From contig JAPLJM010000183.1 in assembly GCA_026388595.1 (NCBI GenBank), positions 1 through 11,589 of the forward strand: a stretch of 11,589 bases of DNA. Reading direction: 5' to 3'. The notes beneath the pieces were generated by a model. It was given only the letters and a program-made list of their open reading frames with translations. It ran no database searches and was not told the origin of the DNA. Position 1 is the stretch's first letter. Each line of letters begins with the position of its first letter. Positions 1 to 6,601 of this stretch are shown in pieces. The translations under genes and the position numbers were made by a program. The stretch comes from Deltaproteobacteria bacterium. GTDB lineage: Bacteria; Desulfobacterota; Syntrophia; Syntrophales; Fen-1087.

Positions 1-327
1 CTGATCGGTGTGAGCCGCGCCCTGGATCTGATTCTGACGGGCCGTCCGGTCGAAGCGGAAGAGGCTTTGGGCATGGGGCTGGTCAACCGGGTGGTGGAGC
101 CGGGAACGGCCCGGGTCGAGGCGGAAAGACTGGCAGCACAGATTGCCGGACATCCCCAGGTCTGCATGCGCAGCGATCGGGAAGCCCTTTACCGGGGATT
201 GGATCTGCCGCTTTCAGAGGCCATGGCTCTGGAATTCCAGCTTGGCATGAATGTCATCATGAGCGGGGAAACCGTTTCCGGGGCCCAGCAATTCAGTGAG
301 GGAAAGGGCAGGCATGGCCGATTCTAA
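1..327 (+). CDS. Enoyl-CoA hydratase/isomerase (crotonase) family protein, C-terminal part
   Basis: The frame is open from the first base and ends at TAA 325-327, so the gene enters from the left and only its last 108 codons are present. The visible part matches the C-terminal third of crotonase-fold enzymes: a helix with SRALDLILTGRPV, then EAEEALGMGLVNRVVEPG, the conserved 'A-x-x-x-G-L-V-N-x-V-V' region that follows the active-site half. The C-terminal trimerisation helices end in FSEGKGRHGRF, similar to the usual 'F-x-E-K-R-x-P-x-F' ending. The oxyanion-hole and catalytic Glu residues lie outside the window, so hydratase, isomerase and hydrolase activities cannot be separated. Such enzymes act in fatty-acid or aromatic acyl-CoA degradation in the cytoplasm. 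The family call is firm; the substrate is unknown. Confidence 0.9.
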   Translation: MIGVSRALDLILTGRPVEAEEALGMGLVNRVVEPGTARVEAERLAAQIAGHPQVCMRSDREALYRGLDLPLSEAMALEFQLGMNVIMSGETVSGAQQFSEGKGRHGRF

Positions 328-340
328 TTGAAATTTCCCG

Positions 341-369
341 TTGACTCTAATAGGACGCGCTGAGAAATT
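341..369 (+). promoter_or_regulatory. Weak candidate promoter for the glutaredoxin/FTR pair
   Basis: TTGACT (341-346) is a five-of-six match to a sigma-70 -35 box. It is followed after 17 bases by GAAATT (364-369), a poor -10 match. It lies in the only gap between the crotonase stop and the glutaredoxin start. No better -10 was found, so the assignment is tentative; read-through from the crotonase gene is equally possible. Confidence 0.2.
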
Positions 370-408
370 TTTCATAGCTGCAAAAATACAACCTGCGAGG
401 TGACGTCA

Positions 409-687
409 ATGACGATAAATCATGTGGAAGGCGAGAATAAAGGGCATGTCATGCTGTATGCCCTCAGCACCTGCGGCTGGTGCAAAAGGACCAAAGGTCT
501 TTTGGAGGACATGAAGGTGGATTTCTATTATACCGAGGTCGATCTCCTCCAGGGCACGGAACGAGCCGAGGCCATCGACGCCATCAAAAAGTGGAACCCC
601 CGCTGCTCCTTCCCCTCGCTTGTTTATAATGACAGCCAGTGCATCATCGGCTTTGACGAGGCGAAGATTAAGGAAATATTAAAATGA
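409..687 (+). CDS. Glutaredoxin-family thiol-disulfide protein
   Basis: This is a 92-residue thioredoxin-fold protein. After a short beta strand (VMLYAL) comes the redox motif S-T-C22-G-W-C25-K, followed by a helix and then the KWNPRCSFPSLV segment, whose Pro fits the cis-Pro loop. The C-terminal IIGFDEAKIKEIL occupies the place of the glutathione-site 'GG' region of classical glutaredoxins but has GF, so glutathione binding is doubtful. An extra Cys precedes the cis-Pro loop. The ATG at 409 is preferred to an in-frame GTG at 400, because GAGGTGA (396-402) is a near-perfect Shine-Dalgarno six bases before the ATG and overlaps the GTG. The stop overlaps the start of the downstream FTR-rubredoxin gene in ATGA, so the two are translationally coupled. 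I infer that this protein is the disulfide substrate or partner of that reductase. Confidence 0.92.
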   Translation: MTINHVEGENKGHVMLYALSTCGWCKRTKGLLEDMKVDFYYTEVDLLQGTERAEAIDAIKKWNPRCSFPSLVYNDSQCIIGFDEAKIKEILK

Positions 688-1181
688 TCAGCGACGAGCC
701 GATTAACCAAGTCTACGACAAGCTCAAAAATGAGGCGGAAGCCGCCGGCTATCGTTTCACGCCGGATGCGGCCTTTGCCAAGGAACTGATCCGGGGGCTG
801 CTCGCCAATGAGGCGCGCTATGGTTACCGGGCCTGTCCCTGCCGGCTCGCCTCCGGGAACAAGGATGACGATCTGGATATCGTCTGTCCCTGCGATTACC
901 GGGACACCGACCTGGAAGCCTACGGGGCCTGTTACTGCGCGCTTTATGTGTCTGATGCCGTCGCCAGGGGAAATCAGGTCATCCATGCCATTCCCGAGCG
1001 GCGCTTGACGCCGGAGGAGCGAAGTCAACCCCATGCGGAGACCGCGGCAACGATGGACCGGCCGCTGCCCTACCCGGTCTGGCGATGCAAAGTGTGCGGC
1101 TATCTCTGCGCCCGGGGGGAAGCCCCGGGGGTCTGCCCGATCTGCAAGGCCAAAAAGGAACGCTTTGAACGGTTCATATAA
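684..1181 (+). CDS. Ferredoxin:thioredoxin reductase catalytic-subunit-like protein fused to a rubredoxin domain
   Basis: This is a 165-residue protein in two parts. Residues 1-100 are the FTR catalytic (beta) subunit: C51-P-C53, C68-P-C70 and C83-Y-C85 supply the [4Fe-4S] ligands and the redox-active disulfide. FTR uses these to pass electrons one at a time from ferredoxin to a protein disulfide. Spacing is CPC-X14-CPC-X12-CYC, and the His of the plant-type 'CHC' motif is replaced by Tyr84. Residues 130-165 form a rubredoxin-like iron site with C135-x2-C138 and C151-x2-C154 (GVCPICKAKKERFE). The start overlaps the stop of the upstream glutaredoxin gene by ATGA. No FTR variable (alpha) subunit is nearby. 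I infer a soluble module in which rubredoxin or ferredoxin electrons reduce the neighbouring glutaredoxin. The domain calls are firm; the electron donor is not known from the sequence. Confidence 0.93.
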   Translation: MISDEPINQVYDKLKNEAEAAGYRFTPDAAFAKELIRGLLANEARYGYRACPCRLASGNKDDDLDIVCPCDYRDTDLEAYGACYCALYVSDAVARGNQVIHAIPERRLTPEERSQPHAETAATMDRPLPYPVWRCKVCGYLCARGEAPGVCPICKAKKERFERFI

Positions 1182-1243
1182 GGGGCGTTTTGAGATCAAG
1201 GGGGTTTTCTTATTGGCGAGGGCCTTTCTCCAGGTTCAGGCTG

Positions 1244-2245
1244 TTAAGAAGGACCGTGCAACAAGGCATCGGTGATGGCATCGCTCAGTTTTTTCATATC
1301 GCTGATCAGATTGGCTTCACCTTGGGACCGGGATTGCTTTGTGAAGAGGGCTTTTTGTTGATCGATACTGACAACCTTGCAGTTCGTAATAATCTGTGAA
1401 CCTCGCTTTTCTATGCTGCCGGCAACGACAACGTTGAGTCCCAACCGCGTACCTATATTAAGTACATTTTCCGTACGGTCATCCTGTTGAAGGTCGTTGA
1501 TAGCCAGGAATATCTCCAGATCTTTCCGGTCCAGCACGACAAACGATGGTTCCAGCTTCAGGGTTGTGATCAGGCTATTGGTCGCAGTGATGCCGTGATG
1601 GGAGGCTTCCATGTTGAGGGGTGTAAAATGAAAAACGGCAACTTTGACCTGCGAGGCGCCCCTCGGGACAGCCGGTTTTTCATGTTTTTCTTGCCTGCCT
1701 GATCCTGGTGATGGTTCTTCAGCCGTTTTTAAGGATCCGGCGGTCGTCGGGGAAGATTCTCCTGCGGAAGCCTTTCCTGATGCAGTTGCAGCCGGGGGGG
1801 CTGTCGTCCGGGACATCGTCTCCGAGGCTTTCAGTAATTGTACAATGGCTTCATATTTTCCAATCTCGGCATAACTCAGGGCCGTGCGGCCGGCGCCGTC
1901 GGTCATGTTGACATCTGCGCCTTTTTCAACCAAAACCTTGACGGTGTCCGTGAAGCCATATTGGGCGGCTATGATCAAAGGTGTGCCATAGGACGTTGAT
2001 CCGGCATTGGCCTGCGCACCCTTGCTCAAGAGGATTTTCACCATTTCCGTTTTTCCATAATAGGCCGCCCAGTGCAGGGGGGTAAAATTATCCTGGCCTT
2101 TTTCATTGACATCGGCGCCCTTGTCGATGAGCGCCTTCACGGTTTCCGTCTGGTCGCTCAGGATCGCGCTGACCAGCGGCGTCCGGCAACCGGCGAGCAT
2201 CATGACCGTGGCGGCGATGAGCAGGGCTGAAAAAAGTCTTTTCAT
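1244..2245 (-). CDS. Lipoprotein with ankyrin repeats and a CsgG/FlgO-like C-terminal domain
   Basis: This is a 333-residue exported protein. The N-terminus MKRLFSALLIAATVMMLAGC is a lipoprotein signal with lipobox L17-A-G-C20. Arg rather than Asp follows the Cys, so sorting to the outer membrane is likely. Four ankyrin repeats follow (about residues 22-140), with typical 'G-x-TPLxxAAxxG...VKxLxxKGADVN' units; the last one is degenerate. Residues 141-198 are a Ala/Ser/Thr/Pro-rich linker. The rest (about 200-333: KVAVFHF, SFVVLDRKDLE, LGLNVVVAGSIE, CKVVSIDQQKALF) resembles the alpha/beta fold of the CsgG/FlgO/TolB-N-like lipoprotein group by pattern. The start has a strong AGGAGG at 2253-2258. 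Stop TAA is at 1244-1246, convergent with the FTR gene. A role in periplasmic or envelope protein assembly is plausible but unproven; the C-terminal domain call is the weaker part. Confidence 0.85.
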   Translation of the reverse strand: MKRLFSALLIAATVMMLAGCRTPLVSAILSDQTETVKALIDKGADVNEKGQDNFTPLHWAAYYGKTEMVKILLSKGAQANAGSTSYGTPLIIAAQYGFTDTVKVLVEKGADVNMTDGAGRTALSYAEIGKYEAIVQLLKASETMSRTTAPPAATASGKASAGESSPTTAGSLKTAEEPSPGSGRQEKHEKPAVPRGASQVKVAVFHFTPLNMEASHHGITATNSLITTLKLEPSFVVLDRKDLEIFLAINDLQQDDRTENVLNIGTRLGLNVVVAGSIEKRGSQIITNCKVVSIDQQKALFTKQSRSQGEANLISDMKKLSDAITDALLHGPS

Positions 2246-2293
2246 AATCCTTCCTCCTGGTTCTATAAAGCAAATGAGCGCCTTCCAGAGGAG

Positions 2294-2322
2294 CTTATAC
2301 AGGAATGTGCTGAAAATCGCAA
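2294..2322 (-). promoter_or_regulatory. Candidate sigma-70 promoter of the ankyrin lipoprotein gene
   Basis: Read on the minus strand, TTGCGA (2322-2317) is followed after 17 bases by TATAAG (2299-2294). The -10 matches five of six positions and the -35 four of six. Transcription would start near 2287, giving a leader of roughly 40 bases to the ATG at 2245, which carries a strong Shine-Dalgarno. Spacing and placement are good; the call rests on consensus matching only. Confidence 0.45.
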
Positions 2323-2451
2323 TACACTGAAATAGATTTGAGAAGATCGAGCGGTTCTTGCTTCGATGGCCGGTGGAATGTTTTAGGGTTCGTGATCGTT
2401 TACACTGGACGGCGGTTGGATCATGGTTACAAAAACATGTTGATAAAGACG

Positions 2452-2480
2452 TTGACTTGATGAAGCCTTCATATTATAGG
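2452..2480 (+). promoter_or_regulatory. Candidate sigma-70 promoter of the SEC-C protein gene
   Basis: TTGACT (2452-2457, five of six) is followed after exactly 17 bases by TATAGG (2475-2480, four of six). A start near 2487 would leave an untranslated leader of about 150 bases before the ATG at 2639. That is long for so small a gene, so a second promoter closer to the gene, or a leader with a role, remains possible. Confidence 0.4.
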
Positions 2481-2638
2481 GACCGGCGGAAAAAATGTTC
2501 TTCCTGAAAGGGTCGGTCGGGATTGGACAGGGTTGATCAGTCATTGTCGGGGCACAGGCCAGACCATCGTACTCTACAGGGTTCGGTGGTTATTTGTTTT
2601 AAGCAGCTATTATCTATTGAATGGGGAATGATGCAGCG

Positions 2639-2800
2639 ATGAAATTTCTGGAACGTATTTTTAATCACAAGCAGGATGACAAGAAAAAAGAGGAGCCGGG
2701 CCGCAACGATGGCTGCTGGTGCGGCTCCGGGAAAAAATATAAACGGTGTCATCTGGAAAAGGACGAGGAGAAAAGGCGCCGCCAGGGCGGTCTCGCCTGA
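2639..2800 (+). CDS. Small SEC-C motif (zinc-binding) protein
   Basis: This is a 53-residue protein that common length cut-offs would miss. After a short N-terminal helix (MKFLERIFNHKQ) and a charged linker (DDKKKEEPG), residues 21-38 read GRNDGCWCGSGKKYKRCH. This is the complete SEC-C signature C-x-C-x8-C-H that binds one zinc ion in the C-terminal tail of SecA and in many stand-alone proteins. A basic/acidic tail ends at TGA 2798-2800. The frame could also begin at ATG 2621 (six residues longer), directly after an in-frame stop, but that has no ribosome site. GGGG at 2623-2626 is a weak, distant site for 2639. It lies alone on the plus strand, facing the panE-like gene across a palindromic repeat. 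A ribosome- or SecB-related role is known for some SEC-C proteins; here the function is open. Confidence 0.82.
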   Translation: MKFLERIFNHKQDDKKKEEPGRNDGCWCGSGKKYKRCHLEKDEEKRRRQGGLA

Positions 2801-2832
2801 AGGGCATTTCAGCCGGTCTTCTTTTCTTTGCC

Positions 2833-2952
2833 GGCGACCTAAAAAGTTCCGCAGGCAAGGCGCGCAAATCCTGAGGAATGAGGCGTACCTGTGCGTACGC
2901 CGCAATGACGAGGGATGCAGCGCAACGCAGCATCCGGACTTTTTAGATCGCC
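2833..2952. repeat. 120-base imperfect-palindrome repeat (MITE/REP-like)
   Basis: The ends are near-perfect inverted repeats: GGCGACCTAAAAAGTTCCG (2833-2851) against CGGACTTTTTAGATCGCC (2935-2952), differing by one inserted base and one mismatch. Inside are two more stems: GGCGTAC (2882-2888) with GTACGCC (2895-2901) around a six-base loop, and GGATGC (2913-2918) with GCATCC (2930-2935). There is no open frame of its own. It sits exactly between two convergent genes, and its right end contributes TTA 2943-2945, the stop codon of the panE-like gene. The layout is that of a non-autonomous mobile or REP/BIME-like element; only one copy is in this window, so dispersal is inferred. It could also act as a bidirectional transcription or RNA-stability barrier. 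Confidence 0.65.
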
Positions 2953-3872
2953 GTCTTCTTTAATAGTTCGGTGTATACCTTTTCGTGCAAAGGCAGGGGA
3001 ATGCCCAGTTTTTTCCCGGCGGCCACCATATAGCCCATAAAAATGTCAAGTTCGGCGGGATTGCCCTTTTCGAAATCCAGTTGAAAAGAGGTTTTGGTCT
3101 CCTTCGGAAAAGCCGCGGCTTTGGCGATTGTGGCCTGAACAATGTCCCCGGGCAGGGTGACGCCCTGCGCCTTCGCGACCAGGTGGACTTCCTGCATGAG
3201 CCCTGCCAACATTCCTCGTAGCCCCTCATCTTCCAGAATCGCCCCGAAGGCCTTTCCCAGCATGGACGTCATGCCGGCGAGCGGGTCGATGAAGATGTAC
3301 TTTGTCCACAGGGGGAGGGCAATGTCGCCGACCAGTTCCGCCTTGATTCCTGCATTTTTCAGAAAATCCTCGATGGGACGGAACATCGCCGCTTCTGTAC
3401 CCCGATCGGGGCCGAAGATCAACTGGCAGGAACCGCCGACCTGGCGGACAACGCCCGGACCCTCGATCCGTGCACTGATATAGACACAACCGCCGAGGAT
3501 CCGGCCTTTCGGCAGAACAGCCTTTAACCGTTCGGCAATATCCACACCGTTCAGCAACGGAATGATCACGGTCTGATCGTGAATGTTGTCTTTTATCCGG
3601 CGGGCCGCCTCCTCCAGGCCGTAACTCTTGACACAGAAAAGTACGAGATCAAATAAACCGGCGTCGCGGGGGTTATCGGTGGCCAGCGTCGGGATGGCTG
3701 TAAAGTCGCCTTCAACGGTCATCAGTCGGAGCCCCTGCCTTTGGATCGTTTGGAGATGTTCTCCCCGGGCGATAAAAATAATTTGGTCTTCCCCGGCGCC
3801 TGCGTATTTTGCCGCCATCTTCCCGCCGTAATATCCGCCGATTCCGCCGATCCCGATCACTGCTGCTTTCAT
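2943..3872 (-). CDS. Ketopantoate reductase (ApbA/PanE) family NAD(P)H-dependent oxidoreductase
   Basis: This is a 309-residue protein of normal family length. The N-terminal Rossmann domain begins MKAAVIGIGGIGGYYGGK with the dinucleotide loop G7-x-G9-x-x-G12. Family landmarks are C80-V-K82, L107-N108-G (E. coli Asn98), W189-T-K191 (general acid Lys) and E274 in NPAELDIFMGYMV. The motif after the Lys is unusual: the first Asn of 'K-x3-N-x3-N' is Ile195, followed by D196-P, so the substrate may not be 2-dehydropantoate. The ATG at 3872 has TAAGGAG seven bases upstream (3880-3886) and places the glycine loop correctly; an upstream in-frame ATG at 3911 adds 13 unconserved residues and is rejected. 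It lies 85 bases after the alcohol dehydrogenase gene on the same strand. The last codons come from the palindromic repeat. The family is certain, the reaction only by class. Confidence 0.88.
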   Translation of the reverse strand: MKAAVIGIGGIGGYYGGKMAAKYAGAGEDQIIFIARGEHLQTIQRQGLRLMTVEGDFTAIPTLATDNPRDAGLFDLVLFCVKSYGLEEAARRIKDNIHDQTVIIPLLNGVDIAERLKAVLPKGRILGGCVYISARIEGPGVVRQVGGSCQLIFGPDRGTEAAMFRPIEDFLKNAGIKAELVGDIALPLWTKYIFIDPLAGMTSMLGKAFGAILEDEGLRGMLAGLMQEVHLVAKAQGVTLPGDIVQATIAKAAAFPKETKTSFQLDFEKGNPAELDIFMGYMVAAGKKLGIPLPLHEKVYTELLKKTAI

Positions 3873-3957
3873 GATGCTTCTCCTTAGGGGTCCTTTGAAA
3901 AATGGCTTCACTGCCGTTCAATAATCTCTTTCGCTTCAGAGATGTTGTTATCCCATT

Positions 3958-5121
3958 TTACCGGCACTGCTGCAGAATGTCTGCAATCACTTCCTTGGTA
4001 TAGCCTTTCAGCTGCCAGACCTGGGCCAGAACAGAAGCATTTTCCGCAATTTTATCAATATCCTCCTCGGGAATGCCGGCCTCCTTCAGGGACGTGGGGC
4101 TGCCGATGTCGGCAAACCAGGCCTTCAGTTTCCCGATACCGGCCATGGCCGCCAGCCGTTCATCCTTCTCGGAAATCAGGAAGATTTCCCGGGCCAGCCG
4201 CGACAGTTTCCGGGTGTTCCGGTCCAGGGTGTAGCGCATCCAGCCGGGCAGGACAATGGAGAGACCGGCGCCGTGCGCGATATCGTAGATGGCGCTCAGG
4301 GAATGCTCAATCATATGGACAGGGAGGCTGACCATCCCCATCCCCGCCGAAGTAAGCCCGTTGAAGGCCCATGTGGTCGCCCACATCATATTGGCCCGCG
4401 CCGGATAGTTAGCGGGTTCTCTGAGGATGACTTCAGCGCTTTCCATGATGGTCCGCATGAAACATTCCACCAGCCGGTCCTGGAAAGGGCTGTCGGGCTC
4501 TGCATTATTGAAATAAGGCTCCAGCATGTGGGTGATGGCGTCGACGGCGCTGAAGGCGCTATAGGCCGGCGAGAGGGTATAGAGCACAGTGGGGTCGAGG
4601 ATGGAGACGCGGGGCTGGATATGGGGCGAGCGGATGCTGAATTTCTGCAGGCCCTCCTCCCGGGTCATTACCGCCGCTGCATTCATTTCAGAGGCGCTGG
4701 CGGCAAGGGTCAGCACCGTCACCACCGGCAGGGCGCTCCGGATGGGTTTTTTGTAGGTAAATAAATCCCATACGTCATGATCGGCCTTGACGCCTGCGGC
4801 AATGGTTTTGGCGGTATCGATCACGCTTCCCCCGCCGACCGCCAGGACGACCTCCACCTGTTCCTCCCGGGCCAATGCAATGCCTTTCAGGGTGTGAGAA
4901 AGCACGGGGTTCGATTTTACCCCCGGGAATTCCACGATATTCAAACCGGCTTCCTGCAAAGAGGCCATCACCCGATCGTAGATTCCATTTTTCTTTATAC
5001 TCTTGAGGCCATAGACCAACAGGACCTTCCTGCCGAAACGGGCGACCTCTTTTCCTGTCAGGCTGATCTGACCCTGACCGAAGAGGATTTTTGTGGGATT
5101 TTCAAAAATAAAATTCTGCAT
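3958..5121 (-). CDS. Iron-containing alcohol dehydrogenase (butanol dehydrogenase type)
   Basis: This is a 387-residue group III (Fe-dependent) alcohol dehydrogenase. It begins with FENPTKILFGQGQ, has the nucleotide-binding G96-G-G-S-V-I-D102 loop, and carries the metal ligands D194 and H198 (AVDAITHMLEPY) plus H269 and H283 (HMIEHSLSAIYDIAHGAG). This spacing matches the BDH/YqhD branch, which reduces aldehydes to primary alcohols with NAD(P)H in the cytoplasm. The position equivalent to the coenzyme-discriminating YGGGS segment reads YGLKS, so NADH versus NADPH preference is not predicted. AGGAGG lies at 5128-5133, six bases before the ATG. The gene follows thrC by about 100 bases and precedes the KPR-family gene by 85, all on the minus strand, so co-transcription is possible. 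The call is firm; the physiological substrate is unknown. Confidence 0.93.
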   Translation of the reverse strand: MQNFIFENPTKILFGQGQISLTGKEVARFGRKVLLVYGLKSIKKNGIYDRVMASLQEAGLNIVEFPGVKSNPVLSHTLKGIALAREEQVEVVLAVGGGSVIDTAKTIAAGVKADHDVWDLFTYKKPIRSALPVVTVLTLAASASEMNAAAVMTREEGLQKFSIRSPHIQPRVSILDPTVLYTLSPAYSAFSAVDAITHMLEPYFNNAEPDSPFQDRLVECFMRTIMESAEVILREPANYPARANMMWATTWAFNGLTSAGMGMVSLPVHMIEHSLSAIYDIAHGAGLSIVLPGWMRYTLDRNTRKLSRLAREIFLISEKDERLAAMAGIGKLKAWFADIGSPTSLKEAGIPEEDIDKIAENASVLAQVWQLKGYTKEVIADILQQCR

Positions 5122-5161
5122 GGCCTGCCTCCTGTCAATGGGGATTGTAAACTACGGATGG

Positions 5162-5200
5162 GAAAATGTCCGGCTTCGCAATTCAATGTACGACATTTTC
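5162..5200. repeat. Inverted repeat in the thrC-adh spacer
   Basis: GAAAATGTC (5162-5170) and GACATTTTC (5192-5200) are perfect nine-base inverted repeats separated by 21 bases, lying between the thrC stop and the adh ribosome site. In RNA they would form a long-loop stem without a T-run next to it, so it is not a standard terminator. It could be a mRNA processing or stability element, or an operator for a dimeric regulator of the adh gene. Confidence 0.4.
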
Positions 5201-5221
5201 TCTGCTCCATTAGCTTTCTCT

Positions 5222-6601
5222 TTACATGCAACTTAACAGGTACGTTCTGAATGCCTCATAACTATTGTCCATCAGGATCGGTTCACCGGTTTTTTTCTCC
5301 AGGTCCTTCATGCTCTGCGGCAGCTCCGGCTGGATACCGATCGTGCTTTCGATGGCTTCGGGGAATTTGGCCGGATGGGCCGTCTCCAGAGAGACACACA
5401 GGGCGTTGTCCCCCATCGCTTCCAGGTAGGCCTCCAGGCCCCGCCAACCGACGGCGCCGTGCGGCTCCAGGACGACGCCGTAACGATCATAGACCGTTTT
5501 GATGGTTTCGCGTGTCTCCCGATCGGAGACGCTCACAGAAAAAATATGTTCCCGCATGGCCTGCCGGTCCGGATGGATATGCACCCTGCCGTTCCGGTCC
5601 ACCGTTCCGCCGTAAAGATCAAAGAAGCGGGCCAGGTTACTGGGATGTCCCACGTTCATCGCATTGGAAAGACAGGCCCGCGATGGGGAAATCTTCTCGT
5701 AGCGGCCTGTCTCCAGAAAGTGGGGAAATTCGTCGTTCTCGTTAACCGGCATAACCAGTTTATTCACCGGAAGGCCCATGCGCCGTGCATATTCACAGCC
5801 CAGCGCATTGCCGAAATTTCCGGAAGGAATGGAAAAGACGATTTCTTCGCCGGGGGCGGCGAGCTGCGCGTAGGCATAGACGTAATAAATGATCTGGGGC
5901 AGTATCCGTCCGAAATTGATGGAGTTGGCCGATGTCAGATTGAATCTGCGCAGCGACCGGTCGGCAAAGGCCTGCTTGACAAGGTTCTGGCAGTCGTCGA
6001 ATTGTCCGGCCACGGAAATCGCCTGGACATTTTCACCGATGGTATCCAGCTGCTTTTTCTGCCGGCCGCTGACCTCTTCCCGCGGATAAAGGATAGTGAC
6101 GTTGATTCCCTTGACCCCTTTGTAGGCATCGCCCACGGCACTTCCCGTGTCTCCCGATGTGGCCACCAGGACGTTCAGCCGGGTTGTATATCCCTTCAGC
6201 AGGCCCATCAGTCTGGCCATCATGCGGGCGGCAAAATCCTTGAAAGAGGCCGTTGGCCCTTGATCAAGCCGCATGATATATTTGCCGGTGTCTACTTTTT
6301 CCAGGGGAACGTTGAAATTGTAAGCGTCCCGGATGCAGGTATTTAATTTCGCACGGGAAATATCCCCGGCCAAAAAGGCATCCATGACCAGCCTTGCGGC
6401 TTCCCCATAGGGTTGACCCCGGAGCGTGGCAATCGCCTCCCGTGAAAGGGTTGGAATCCTGTCCGGCATGAACAGCCCTTCATCGGGGGCCTGCCCCATC
6501 AGAAGGGCCTCCCGGAAAGAGACGGTTCCGCTGAAAGGAATTATTTCATCTGTTGGCTCAAGCTTCCCGTTGGTGCTGTAATATCTTATTTTATTTGACA
6601 T
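5222..6601 (-). CDS. thrC: Threonine synthase
   Basis: This is a 459-residue PLP enzyme converting O-phospho-L-homoserine to L-threonine, the last step of threonine biosynthesis. The N-terminal domain reads YYSTNG...VSFREALLMGQAPDEGLFMP, typical of the longer (E. coli/yeast-like) class. The PLP lysine is K121 in GPTASFKDFAARMM. The phosphate-binding loop is A147-T-S-G-D-T-G-S-A. Later landmarks are SANSINFGRILPQ and IPSGNFGNALG, followed by a C-terminal AHPAKFPEAIE segment. Length and motifs are complete. The ATG at 6601 is preceded by AAGGA (6609-6613). It is the first gene of a minus-strand run with the Fe-ADH and KPR-family genes, and no other threonine genes are adjacent. A good candidate promoter lies about 30 bases upstream. 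Confidence 0.96.
   Translation of the reverse strand: MSNKIRYYSTNGKLEPTDEIIPFSGTVSFREALLMGQAPDEGLFMPDRIPTLSREAIATLRGQPYGEAARLVMDAFLAGDISRAKLNTCIRDAYNFNVPLEKVDTGKYIMRLDQGPTASFKDFAARMMARLMGLLKGYTTRLNVLVATSGDTGSAVGDAYKGVKGINVTILYPREEVSGRQKKQLDTIGENVQAISVAGQFDDCQNLVKQAFADRSLRRFNLTSANSINFGRILPQIIYYVYAYAQLAAPGEEIVFSIPSGNFGNALGCEYARRMGLPVNKLVMPVNENDEFPHFLETGRYEKISPSRACLSNAMNVGHPSNLARFFDLYGGTVDRNGRVHIHPDRQAMREHIFSVSVSDRETRETIKTVYDRYGVVLEPHGAVGWRGLEAYLEAMGDNALCVSLETAHPAKFPEAIESTIGIQPELPQSMKDLEKKTGEPILMDNSYEAFRTYLLSCM

Larger units (their letters stand above)
2246..2638. other. Divergent intergenic spacer (393 bases)
   Basis: This stretch separates the minus-strand ankyrin lipoprotein gene from the plus-strand SEC-C gene. 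It holds the lipoprotein ribosome site (AGGAGG, 2253-2258), one candidate promoter toward each side, and nothing else that I can read as coding. A weak GACCG/CGGTC pair (2482-2486 and about 2514-2518) could form a short stem just after the plus-strand promoter, but it is too short to call. Base composition is more AT-rich than the flanking genes, as expected for a regulatory spacer. Confidence 0.6.

Noticed and set aside
624..1199. A 191-codon minus-strand frame
   Set aside because: It is antisense to the FTR-rubredoxin gene, which has full cysteine motifs and a coupled start.
1182..1243. A terminator between the convergent FTR and lipoprotein genes
   Set aside because: Only short, unstable pairings and no stem followed by a T-run were found on either strand.
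2537..2905. Minus-strand frames over the SEC-C gene and palindromic repeat
   Set aside because: They run antisense through the SEC-C gene and through repeat stems; the hydrophobic stretch is the complement of the Lys-rich SEC-C codons.
3873..3911. Longer N-terminus of the KPR-family protein from ATG 3911
   Set aside because: It adds 13 residues ahead of the Rossmann strand, and the strong TAAGGAG site points to ATG 3872.
5375..6346. A 323-codon plus-strand open frame
   Set aside because: It lies wholly antisense to thrC, whose motifs are intact, and its product shows no recognisable domain; it is a by-product of thrC codon use.
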